Origin: Dysidea avara
Taxonomy: Eukaryota > Porifera > Demospongiae > Dictyoceratida > Dysideidae
Reading direction: 5' to 3'
Length of the DNA: 64,000 nucleotides
Assembly (NCBI RefSeq): GCF_963678975.1
Contig: NC_089274.1
Span: forward strand, 4,018,001 to 4,082,000
Part shown: one piece after another, positions 23,843 through 32,437 of the stretch
How positions within the stretch are numbered: position 1 is the stretch's first letter
How the letters are laid out: every line of letters begins with the position of its first letter
Notes under the pieces: generated by a model
What the model saw: only the letters and a program-made list of their open reading frames with translations
The model's database searches: none
What the model was told of the DNA's origin: nothing
Translations under genes and position numbers: made by a program

Positions 23843-25961
23843 TAGATAGATAAACGTCATTAAATGTACAATATAATTACAAGGGGTCAGGAGTCTAGTC
23901 CCAGGGTTACCAAGTTACTAAAAGAAGTACCGTATTTTGCCGGTTAATAGCCATGGCTCGTATAATAGCTGCCTTTGCATAGTGGCCGCAGGGTTGTCCT
24001 TGCTGAAAGTTATAGTAGCCGCAGCTATCAACTGGTCAAATACAGTAATAATAACTGGAGCCCTGGCAAGACAAAAATAATAAATAGCTACCTATAATCA
24101 TACCAATAATTCAACAGATTGACTATGAGCTGCCTGCTGAAGTATGCACTCTTCAGTAGATGGCATACATTGCTAAGTTTTGTAACGGTCACTGACATGA
24201 GATGGCCTAGAGAGCCAACTTCAACTGTCACAAGATCAACTGAAAATCCAGCATGTTAAAGGTCAAGCAGTATTGAACTATAGCAATCTTCTTTACGGCT
24301 CCTTGCAGTGATGCTGAGTATTAGTAGCCGCAGAGTTCTAATACGACAATGAAATTTGTGGAAACTAGCACAAGTTCAGGTCTAGATATGATATGAGGTG
24401 GAATAGTACTTGGGGGGCTAACACTACCCAGGAAGATCAGCATAAGGCTTATAACTAGGTGGTAAATACTTTTTAAAGTTGTGAACAAGAACCTGAGCCA
24501 TGAAGCCAAGTGATTCTCCCTTGATCAAGTATGGAACAACCAGTTAAAATGTAGAGTACATGCTGGATTAATGATTATATTCCAGTGAGCCAGATTCAAT
24601 GGTGTTGGAAAGGTGTCACAAATGGCTCATACATCAGTTTTTTTTCCACAGGGGACATTCTTGTTTAGTCTTGTGTGGTCAGGCCATTTTTTTTCTCTTT
24701 GTCATTGGGTAGGGAGAAAAAAGGGTCTGGTCTGGTTCAAATCCCACAATTGTTTTGACACATCATGCAGTTATGTCACAAGTATGCAGTGTTTATGGCA
24801 CCATGCGCTTAAACTCCACTGTAATAAAACTACCGTAGTACAACAATAATGCTTACTGGTGAATCAATAAAACACTTATAACTGATTCAATCATTGGTAG
24901 ACACCAAAGCAGCTTTAGACATTGCACTTGTAATTCATAGACGCAAGCGACCACTATTTGAAAACGCATCAAGTTTCTTTGGTTACCACGGGTTAACACT
25001 ACCCAATTATTCAGGTAGTGTCAAGACAAGTGTGGGAATCGAACTGCACCAGACCCTTATTTCTCCCTACCCAATGACAATACCATGCGAGACTAATTTT
25101 TGTTCTAGAGTAAGGCCCCTATTTGGTGATTATTAGTTTCTCATCCAGTCTTTCTAAATATTATGATGCGGGCGGGAGGGCATTACCATTAGGCCATTAC
25201 AATATTAATACACTGATGTTCAAATTTTCCTTCTTTCCTCCCACAAATTAATATTGGTTTTTAGCTGCAATCATGCTCTATCGACTTCATCATAGCGGGA
25301 TTTCAGTTGAATGTTGAAAAATTGCCGAAAATAGAATCCACTGTAGTAATTTGTCAAGGAAACAACAATTCTCCTTGTGATGCATAGCCTTAATTAAAAA
25401 ATGCCGTCATGTTTCAATGCAAACTATGACGGTTTGGTATCACGTGTTCTTCTGAGCATGCACCGAGTAAATAATGGCTTACCATGCGGTAGCCTAAGGA
25501 CGCAGGCGGTGGATGAGAAACTAATAATCACCAAATAAGGGCCTAACTATTTCCAGAAATTGATTCTGTACGGTGATGGATGCTAGGCCTGCACATGAGT
25601 ACTTCCCCAAAATTTCTCACAGGTCCCTAGTGGGATAGCATTCACTTAATAAAATGTTACATACCCACATACAAGACACAAAACTAACTACACTACCCAT
25701 GCAGGCCCTGGGGGAATACTTACCATTAAAACATCTCCTCCACCTAAAATAAGAGGCATGGCTTCTGCTTGTATGTCAGTCGGCAGTCTTAAAAATACAA
25801 GAAGGTACGAATCAGAATTTATACATATAAATCACAGACTTACAGCCAGTCTATATCTTCAATGGCTTGCACTATCTCTGGCATGACGCCAAGTTCTGTC
25901 AGAGACGAGTGGTATGTGCATTACAATGTAACCATTTGCACTTACCAGCAAAAGCAGTCAT
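13540..25961 (-). CDS. DDX1: ATP-dependent RNA helicase DDX1, complete, 26 exons
   Basis: DEAD-box helicase with an inserted SPRY domain. It unwinds RNA and RNA/DNA duplexes and is known from the tRNA-ligase complex, 3'-end processing and break repair. Exons 5' to 3': 25946-25961, 25844-25895, 25724-25787, 23265-23294, 23132-23216, 23024-23077, 22884-22967, 22632-22715, 22505-22581, 21591-21663, 21274-21350, 21164-21217, 20956-21063, 20831-20907, 20580-20640, 20445-20516, 19939-19965, 19796-19885, 19634-19684, 19443-19577, 19258-19309, 19059-19202, 15965-16129, 15598-15809, 14814-14934, 13540-13652. All phases agree: 2178 nt, 725 residues (human about 740). Visible motifs: AETGSGKTG (46-54), SPRY about 83-250, PSREL (287), TPGR (339), DEAD split between exons 17 and 18 (363-366), SAT (400), TDVAARGID (563), HRIGRVGR (592-599). 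The start matches the family N-terminus (GVMPEI). The C-terminus ends slightly early and differently. No breaks found. Confidence 0.96.
13932..14286. repeat. Family C hAT-like MITE, full copy with 8-bp duplication
   Basis: Ends CAGGGCCGCCCA (13932) and GGGCGGCCCTG (to 14286) are inverted. Perfect 8-bp target duplication CTTGACTC at 13924-13931 and 14287-14294. Interior has two TACTCTAATAGAGCAGTC motifs and a run of about 20 T. It lies in the last intron of DDX1. Eight-base duplications and CAG-start termini are typical of the hAT superfamily. Confidence 0.92.
14705..14752. repeat. 24-bp tandem duplication
   Basis: GTCATGGCCTAAGATATCCA plus GTGA occurs twice in direct succession in the last DDX1 intron, with the second copy running into GCTCACAA. 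No function apparent. Confidence 0.9.
15877..15964. repeat. CA-rich microsatellite touching a DDX1 donor
   Basis: Imperfect CA/CACG repeat. It runs directly into the donor of the exon at 15965-16129, so on the transcribed strand the intron begins with a GT repeat. Length polymorphism here changes the intron only downstream of the donor. Confidence 0.85.
16570..18200 (-). mobile_element. Degenerate LINE reverse transcriptase in DDX1 intron 22
   Basis: On the minus strand the reverse-transcriptase order is readable through stops and frame changes: [10 protein letters not shown] (near 17550), [11 protein letters not shown] (17400), [14 protein letters not shown] then IIYINDLPS (17225-17165), FADD (17130), then the C-terminal connection in the open segment 16601-16960 ([20 protein letters not shown]). 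This is the arrangement of jockey/CR1-type LINEs. A further open stretch at 18060-18200 may be its 5' linker. It lies in the host gene's sense orientation. No tail or target duplication was identified. Confidence 0.88.
21124..21163. repeat. CACG/CA microsatellite next to a DDX1 exon
   Basis: Short ACGC and CA repeat directly downstream (transcript sense) of the exon at 21164-21217. As at 15877-15964, the donor site is embedded in a GT repeat. Confidence 0.8.
21400..21550. repeat. Fragment of a dispersed repeat (AGTGAAACCTT type)
   Basis: CAGTGAAACCTTAATACAAGG followed by ATAATGAGGTGGTCTTACTA and ATGAGGTCATGAAGTAC. Similar phrases recur at 20225-20300 (AACGAGGTGGTCTTGCTTAT) and, reversed, at 56900-57060 (ACTTCATGACCTCATTA). 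It looks like a worn DNA element; full ends were not identified. Confidence 0.5.
23330..23715. repeat. Inverted-repeat element in DDX1 intron 3
   Basis: Left arm begins TAGGCCATCATTATTA with CTTGTTTCCCGTCACC; right arm ends ATAATAATGATGGCCTTA with GGTGATGGGAAACAAG. Arms of about 55 bp are diverged inverted copies. One CTCTAATAGAG motif lies inside (near 23580). Confidence 0.8.
23928..24047. repeat. Short MITE (about 120 bp)
   Basis: TACCGTATTTTGCCGGTTAA at the left and AACTGGTCAAATACAGTA at the right are inverted, imperfect termini around a short core. Non-coding. Confidence 0.7.
25113..25544. repeat. MITE with about 33-bp inverted ends, DDX1 intron 3
   Basis: AGGCCCCTATTTGGTGATTA, then TTAGTTTCTCATCCA, at the left is mirrored at the right by GGATGAGAAACTAATAATCA then CCAAATAAGGGCCT. 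The arms differ by only one or two bases, so the insertion is fairly recent. No coding capacity. Confidence 0.88.
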
Positions 25962-26104
25962 CTTGACTCTAGCTTTGCCTGTAGTAAAAGTGTTGTGCGT
26001 TTGCGAATATTAAACCCACTATCGAAAGCTTTTAGCTGAAATCATGCGTGCCATACCGGAGCTATCCAGTGTTATCCGTAAACGTGAACATGCAGGGTAT
26101 GCAG

Positions 26105-26647
26105 TAGTCTCGCGTGCCAGACGGTTTGTGTGGGGGCGGCAAATAAACCGTCTGGTCACTGTTGCACACTTTCCGTGAACTCACTGGAATGCAATTAGAT
26201 TACATCACGGCATTGTTTTTGCGCCAAGGATGATGCAATAATCGTTCCAATCACCTCTTTGAGCAGACTAAGACAATAATTGTACTGGTAATGTCCTGGT
26301 GACGTATTCGAAACATTGCTGAACGTCTTCCTAGACAATTCTGTCGTTTCACAAATCCGTAGCGAACCACGATCGTTCTTATACGAACGCTTTTAAGAGC
26401 CCTGTACTAGGGAAACAAAGATCCTAAGCCCATGGCGTTGTTAAACTTTCGAAAAAGTGATCTGTAGCCGAGATTCAGTTCTTTATTACACTAAGAATTT
26501 GAATTATTAGTGGTTGTTTCGTCACAGAGTGCGCGAAGCGATCTGATTGGCTCTGCCAACATTCCGGCAGTGGTCCCGGAATGTGTGCAACAGTGACCAG
26601 ACGGTTTATTTGCCGCCCCCACACAAACCGTCTGGCACGCGAGACTA
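26105..26647. repeat. Inverted-repeat element upstream of DDX1, nested hairpin ends
   Basis: Outer arms of about 65-75 bp begin TAGTCTCGCGTGCCAG and end CTGGCACGCGAGACTA and are nearly identical. Each arm itself contains a hairpin: CCAGACGGTTT and AAACCGTCTGG around a GC-rich loop. The flanks both read GGTATGCAG (26096-26104, 26648-26656), a possible 9-bp target duplication, although this phrase is tandemly repeated just to the right. The left end is 143 bp from the DDX1 start codon, so the element is in or next to the promoter. Confidence 0.9.
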
Positions 26648-26824
26648 GGTATGCAGGGGTATGCAGGGGTATGCAGGGTATGTATGGAGAGCAGAGATAG
26701 GACCAAACCACTCAAACCTACTCATCCGTGTGTTTTGACAAATTAGATGATCTGCCAACTGAGTTGTTAGTTTTTGTCTCGGTTTTTGTAATGTCATTTT
26801 TAGCAGCCTGAGCATGTGAGAACT

Positions 26825-27485
26825 CTAACTGCTACCCTGTTGACTGAAGTATGCTCTCAGGTAGCTGTTGAACCAGAGCTCCAGCCGGTTTCACAGCAGG
26901 ACTACCCTGCTTCTGCCAATATCCAAGATGGTGCCCGTCTTGACATCGCCATGAATGGTTTTTGGGGTGGAAGAAGTGAAAGATGTTTTGTGGATGTGCG
27001 GGTGTTCAACCCTCTGGCTGCTTCTAATGCGTCCTCATCACTGGCCTCCTGTTATCGGAGGCACGAGAACATTAAGAAACGTGCGTATGCTCAGAGAATT
27101 CGTGAGGAGGAGCATGCCTCTTTTACCCCCCTGGTAATGTCTGCCTCTGGTGGTCTGGCTCATGAGGCTTCTGTTTTTTATCAACGCTTGGCTCATCAAC
27201 TTTCAAACAAGTGGGGCGATGATTACTCTGTTGTCATGGGGTGGTTAAGGTGCTGTCTATCTTTTTCTCTCTTGCGGTCCTCCATACAATGCATCCGCGG
27301 AGCCCGCTCATCCATCGGTCACTATGTTAAGACTCCCCCAATTGTGGAGCTGATTCGGGCAGAGTCTCAGTTTGCCGTGGACTAAGAAAGTCCCGGTTTG
27401 TCCAGCACAGGCCATTTATGTGCTGGGGGTGGTAGGCAAGGGCAGTCCATCAAGCCCGGGTAAAAAAAAAAAAAAAATTAAAAAA

Positions 27486-27516
<31 letters not shown>
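26825..27516 (+). mobile_element. 5'-truncated LINE-type insertion with poly(A) and target duplication
   Basis: The insert carries one open frame (to the stop at 27383-27385) with the conserved blocks GARLDIAMNGFWGG, CFVDVRVFNP and HASFTPLVMSASGG, then VMGWLRCCLSFSLLRSSI. These are recognised from the C-terminal region of invertebrate retroelement proteins. The spacing of acidic residues in LDI...VDVRV suggests a PD-(D/E)XK-like nuclease fold (inference). An A-rich tail follows (27463-27516). A 14-bp target duplication AGCATGTGAGAACT flanks it (26811-26824, 27517-27530). Truncated 5' end plus tail plus duplication indicates target-primed insertion, here into the F-box gene. Confidence 0.92.
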
Positions 27517-27517
<1 letters not shown>

Positions 27518-28360
27518 GCATGTGAGAACTTAAAGTGAAGTTGCGATACGTTTCACGAAGATTGCGAAGTGTAGATGAAACACCGTCACTTTGGAGAGAG
27601 TTAGTGTGGCCTTGGCACCACACTGGTGATGTGAACAACGTGTTGAAGGTGTGTGGACAACATGTGAAACGACTATTCTTTCCTAATCATATGACATTCT
27701 CAAAACTAATGAAGATATTAGAGTATTGTAGTAATGTGATGGAACTTAGTCTACCAACAACCATGTTAGACCCTGTCCAACTAAAAAAGATTTTACTACA
27801 CATGAAACATCTACAGAAACTAGACATTCAGTGGGGTGATGATACTGAGTTACGAGAGCTATTTGGAATGGACTTAAAGGAGCTCACCATCAGAACAGAC
27901 GAGAAATCACCATCAGGGTCCTATCAACAAACTGGACCCTGGGAACCAATTGAAGATTGGATGATTAAAAAGTTTGTCCCACAAAAGTTAAACGTTATTA
28001 CTTTACACTGTGATATGTATTCATCAGAATTCTGAGATTTTGGGTTGCATCAAACTCCAAGTCACCAGCTGGTCACTTTGGCCATGTAAAGATTTGTAGA
28101 CACTGGAACACTCCATTAAATTTATTTCCTGTTCTACTGGAATTTCAGTTAGACTTTGGTCAAGGAGTGAATTCTCCATTTGTAATGGGCACCAGTGTTG
28201 GAACACATCAGGATAGTTTATTAATGATAACTGATTGTGATAATGGTGGTAGGATAGCATGTAGGGCAAAAGTGAGATGTACAGTTGCTCCTGTAGGAAT
28301 AGATAAGGATCAATTAAATCATACCATTACCAACCTTGAATGTGTGGCCGAATTTGTTAT

Positions 28361-28626
28361 TAGCGCTTTATAGTGACCAGCACTGAAGGTCTAACAGCAA
28401 TATGCGCTGCAGCCTTAGGATTACCTAACCTAATTGCAAGGACTTAGACTTAGTGACTTATAGCTGATGAAAAGGTGTAATAGAAAAGGGGCCAAAGTAA
28501 GGAAGAAAAAAAAATCCCTCCAACCCCAGGATTCAAACTGCAGGTCACCCAATGTCTAGTCGGGGCCACACTCAGTCTCCTCCAGGAGGGATGGATTTTC
28601 TTCCTTAAACCTAAAGTATTTATTGT
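28361..28626 (-). mobile_element. tRNA-derived SINE inserted in F-box copy 1
   Basis: On the minus strand a tRNA-like head shows TGGCCCCGACTAGAC (A-box-like) and GCAGTTTGAATCCTGGGG (B-box-like). It is flanked by a perfect 10-bp duplication AATTTGTTAT (28351-28360, 28627-28636) that is part of the F-box coding sequence. The tail ends CACTATAAAGCGC, as in many SINE/LINE 3' ends. Confidence 0.85.
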
Positions 28627-28929
28627 AATTTGTTATGAGATCTGATGGGTTTGATTCCAAACACTTGGAACAATTAGCTGTTACATGTCCTAACCTTCAG
28701 CGACTTGATGTGCGTAATAACAAATCTTGTTTGAACAATTTACAAGGTTTACAAACCATTACCAGTTCCTGTCACAACCTACAAGGACTAAACTTGTTGG
28801 GTATACCAGTTAGTGAGGTGGAGGATCAGACACAATTGTGGGAAATATTAAGTGATATGAAGTTGACCCACTAGCAGTGGAGCTGTGTCTTTTTCACACA
28901 TTTTACATGCCAGCAAACAAACCATTAAT

Positions 28930-31145
28930 TATAACAATAGACTGTAACCAAATACTGTAACTCACTTACTCGTGGAAATTTCAGACAGTTATTAAAAAGT
29001 TTAAAAAATGGGTCAACTTTTTGTGTGTGAAGAGTTAACTTTTCACAAATCCAGTCTTATAATGTTAGCTGAAAATCTGAACATTTGCATTGCACTATAT
29101 ATATATATAATAGCTATATGTCCTCTAGCTATATATGTTTAAGTTGTGGTTGTCTATTTATATTATTGCTAAGTGCAGTGAAACCTCATGCAGTGGTTAT
29201 CCAAACACCTAGTCCTCAGATAACTGAAAAGTCCATTAACACTACACACTTGTAACTTTTACTACTCTCACTGCTCTAATAGAATGCTCACTACTCTAAT
29301 AGAATAATCATTTTTGGAGTTCTATGTTATGGCGTGTTATGCTTTCTTTGATGACATGGACCAGACTGTTACGGTTTTGTCTTGCCAGGGATCCAGCTAC
29401 CTGCTGTGTTTCAGGTAGTTGTGTACCTCTGAGTCTAGGCCCCCCTTACCTTACCTTGTAGCTATTCCTGTATGTTGTCATTATCATGACGTTCACTATA
29501 CTACTATATAGATTGAAGCAAATTTTTTGGACAAACAATTGTTTGTACATGTAGCTAGTGAGACATCAGTATCATTCACTGACATTCTGGCTGACTTGCT
29601 ACAGAATAGAGGGTCTGTTTTAGCATCATTGTATTGCTAAATAACATGCAGTATAAGTGTATGCCTAGAACTTAAAGAAGAGAGTTTCCTTAAACCCGTC
29701 ATGCTGATTTCAACTGAACACAAAAAAATTGTGAGGGAAGGCCTGAGGCAGTCCTTCTTCAATATAATACAGATTGTGAAACTGATGTGCTATATAAAGA
29801 AGTCATCACTGCATGAGTTGTGTTTCATCAGTTAGGTATATACCCACCATTGGCCCAGGCTTGGGGTCAAATACTTTGAAAAGTATTTAAATACAAATAC
29901 TCTGAAAGTATGAAATGCAAATACTTATACCTAGGATGTATTTCAAATACAAATACTTTTAAAAGCATTTAAATACTTCTAAACTATACTTCTGTACTTT
30001 GATCTGAACTACATGTTACACAACAACCCAATAGTACACATCTGTTTTAACATTGTTCTAATAAAATTTTGCAAGTGTATGGTAAAAGCAGCTGACCACT
30101 CATAATAGCTTAGTAACTAGCTAGCTACTTAACTTTTTAAATACATATCTTATAAACATATATTCCTCAAATTGTTTGTCAGTTAAATGGCATCAATCAG
30201 GGTGAAAGACTTTACCTGCTATGCTAAACAGTCTTTCTACGGGTACTGAGGATGCAGGTATGCAGAGAAATCTACAAGCCATTTTGGCTAAAGGTAGAAA
30301 TTTTGTTTGATTTACTTTCCGAAACACAAGTGGGTCTTCTTGTGGTATGCAGGGTGAAAGTAAGTACTCTGTTTAAATCCTTGGAAGTATCAGCAGTTGC
30401 AGAGTCAGACTCATTAAATCACTGAAAAAGGTTTTATTTTCGTGGGTGGAGGTTCAGATTCTTCCTCTATTTGTTCAGAAATTTCAAAAGCAAAGTATTT
30501 GAAGTATTTGCAGAAAGTATTAAGTTTTTACACAAAGTATTTAAGTACAAATACATGTTGTTTCAAAACTTCAAAATACAAATACTCATGTATTTGACCC
30601 CAAGCCTGCATTGGCCACCAAGTTATTAATTAATTAATTATAGTTATGCCACTGCCATGCAGTAATGCATTTTCCTGCCTCCACAGCCAATACAGATTTC
30701 CTAATTTTAAGATGTAAGTTGAGGTTTGCTGCATGGCCATTGGGTAAAAATGGGCAGCTGCGGTCACTGTAACTCTAAGCTAAGATGTCATGATGATCTA
30801 TTTTAAAGGGTTTTGCCACTATATACTACAGAGATTTTAGTAGAAGTGAAAGGGGACTTATAAACAGCCCCAAGACATCGCAAGGTTGACTGCATGAAGC
30901 TGGTATACATGATAGGATGACCACAGGAGATTTCCCAAGGGGGGGCGGTGAGGATTAAGTTAGGGGCACCACATCTATTAGTGCAAATGTTTGGATTTTC
31001 AACTAACATTATGTGACCAGATTTGTGAAAAGTTATTCTTCACACACACAAAAAAATTGACCCATTCAACGTTAATCATAGCATATAACTGTCTGAAATT
31101 TCATGCATGAGTGAGAGCGAGTTACAGCATTTAGTTACACTTAAC
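28930..31145. repeat. About 2.2-kb element with about 165-bp inverted ends
   Basis: 28935-29100 and 30980-31145 are diverged inverted copies. Shared phrases include AAATTTCAGACAGTTAT, AATGGGTCAA, AACTTTTCACAAATC and ATAATGTTAG. The interior has no transposase except the nested hAT remnant at 29856-30608, so this looks like a non-autonomous element later used as a target. Confidence 0.8.
29856..30608 (-). mobile_element. hAT transposon remnant with 8-bp target duplication
   Basis: Inverted ends CAGGCTTGGGGTCAAATAC (29856) and GTATTTGACCCCAAGCCTG (to 30608). Perfect 8-bp duplication CATTGGCC at 29848-29855 and 30609-30616. The minus strand around 30350-30190 reads DPLVF, LAKMACRFLCIPASSVPVER and LFSIAGKVF, the hAT C-terminal dimerisation motif. 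The rest of the transposase is deleted, so the copy is non-autonomous. TATTTAA-rich sub-terminal repeats surround both ends. Confidence 0.95.
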
Positions 31146-31749
31146 CAGTAGCTAACAATTGAAATACTCTAACAAAACAGTCAACTACTGTAATATAACA
31201 ACCATCATTAAGGAAATAAGACCAGTGTGTATGCTGGAAATCGAACCTCTTCTTGACCTGTGCTCTACTGTCTCATGCATGCACTGTTGTGCCAAACATC
31301 ATGTGATATGACTAACTGCCAGAGTGCTATACTGTACAAAAGGAAATTTGACAAATCCACACTTGCAGTAGTATTGACAAATTAAAATATTGACAATAAT
31401 CAAGAAATCAATTAGAGATGTTTGACGAAGCTAACTGATTCACTCTTTTATCAAAATCTATGCTATCATACGGTACCTTTTTTATTGCTGATACTGTGAA
31501 TGAGTGGACATCAATTCTTCTTGAAAGGCTATTTTGAGAATAACCTCCTTCGGTTAAAGGCTCTATAAATGACAAAGTACACCATGATCACCATCGCCTT
31601 AAATTTTTCAAAGGAGAAATTCAGAAACTCCAAACCATAATACCTTCATGTTCTTTGGGCATGTGATTGAAAACTCTTTGAAGGTAGTTGTACTGCATAG
31701 TTGTGGTTTTATGTTGTATAGTGTTATGGCTATTTCAATTAGGCCGCTA

Positions 31750-31985
31750 TAGAATCCGAGGGATAGCTAACGTCTTGGGACTCTCGTACACTATCTGAGA
31801 AATCCAATTATAAATACATGAAATATTTATTAAAATAATACAGAAATACATTTTGAAATACTTAAATATTGGGACTCTCGTACACCGTGTTGGGTTTTTG
31901 CGTGGGCGCTGGCTACCCCCCCGATAGAATCTTACTTCAAATTTGAACCATGCTGCAGCATTTATGCTGTGCCCTTTAGGCATAA
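31750..31985. repeat. Dispersed repeat E, copy 1
   Basis: AAATATTTATTAAAATAATA, ACTTAAATATTGGGACTCTC and GTGGGCGCTGGCTACCCCCC match, in reverse, the segment 42073-42180 (GGGGGTAGCCAACGCCCACG, GAGTCCCAATATTTAAGTAT). GGGACTCTCGTACAC occurs twice inside this copy. Ends undefined. Confidence 0.7.
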
Positions 31986-32437
31986 TGACAGCTACTTAAT
32001 ACTGAAATACTATTCGGATTATGCTCTCTGTTTCAGCCCTATTTTGTTTAAGCAATTTCAGTGATACAATATCATTATACCACTGCATTATGATGTACCA
32101 CAATCCCACAACAACCCCTGATGCACCATGCCACATGATGGCATACTGCACAGTGTTTACACCCAAGAGGAATCATCACCGGTACCTGAATATTTGGTTG
32201 GGCTAATTGCATTTCAAGCATTGGCGGAACCCGTCCTACGCAAATGCGAATGTGCGGGCGCCGTCAGACTTATCATCCTGGTTAGGAGCCGGCGCTACCT
32301 ACCAAAATAGGGAGCTAGGTTACAAGGCGCTATCTCTCAATGCGATATAGACACCAGTCCGAGCACCAGTCGCAGTCCCAAGGATATTACAGTGCCTGAA
32401 CCTGTGAGAGAGCGCGATCGGCTCAGTATCAAATCTT

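Larger units (their letters stand above)
26735..28880 (+). pseudogene. F-box/LRR copy 1, interrupted by two insertions
   Basis: F-box/LRR relative of the intact gene at 32438. The start (LPTELLVFVS, near 26755) is cut at 26824 by a retroelement. Homology resumes at 27531 with KLRYVSRRLRSV, then PSLWRELVWPWHHTGD, and runs open to 28035. It shifts frame to continue QLDFGQGVNSPFVMGTSVGT. A SINE splits it at 28361-28626, after which FDSKHLEQLAVTCPNLQRLD and LLGIPVSEVEDQTQLWEI appear, ending near 28875. The last quarter of the gene is missing. Clearly non-functional. Confidence 0.93.
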
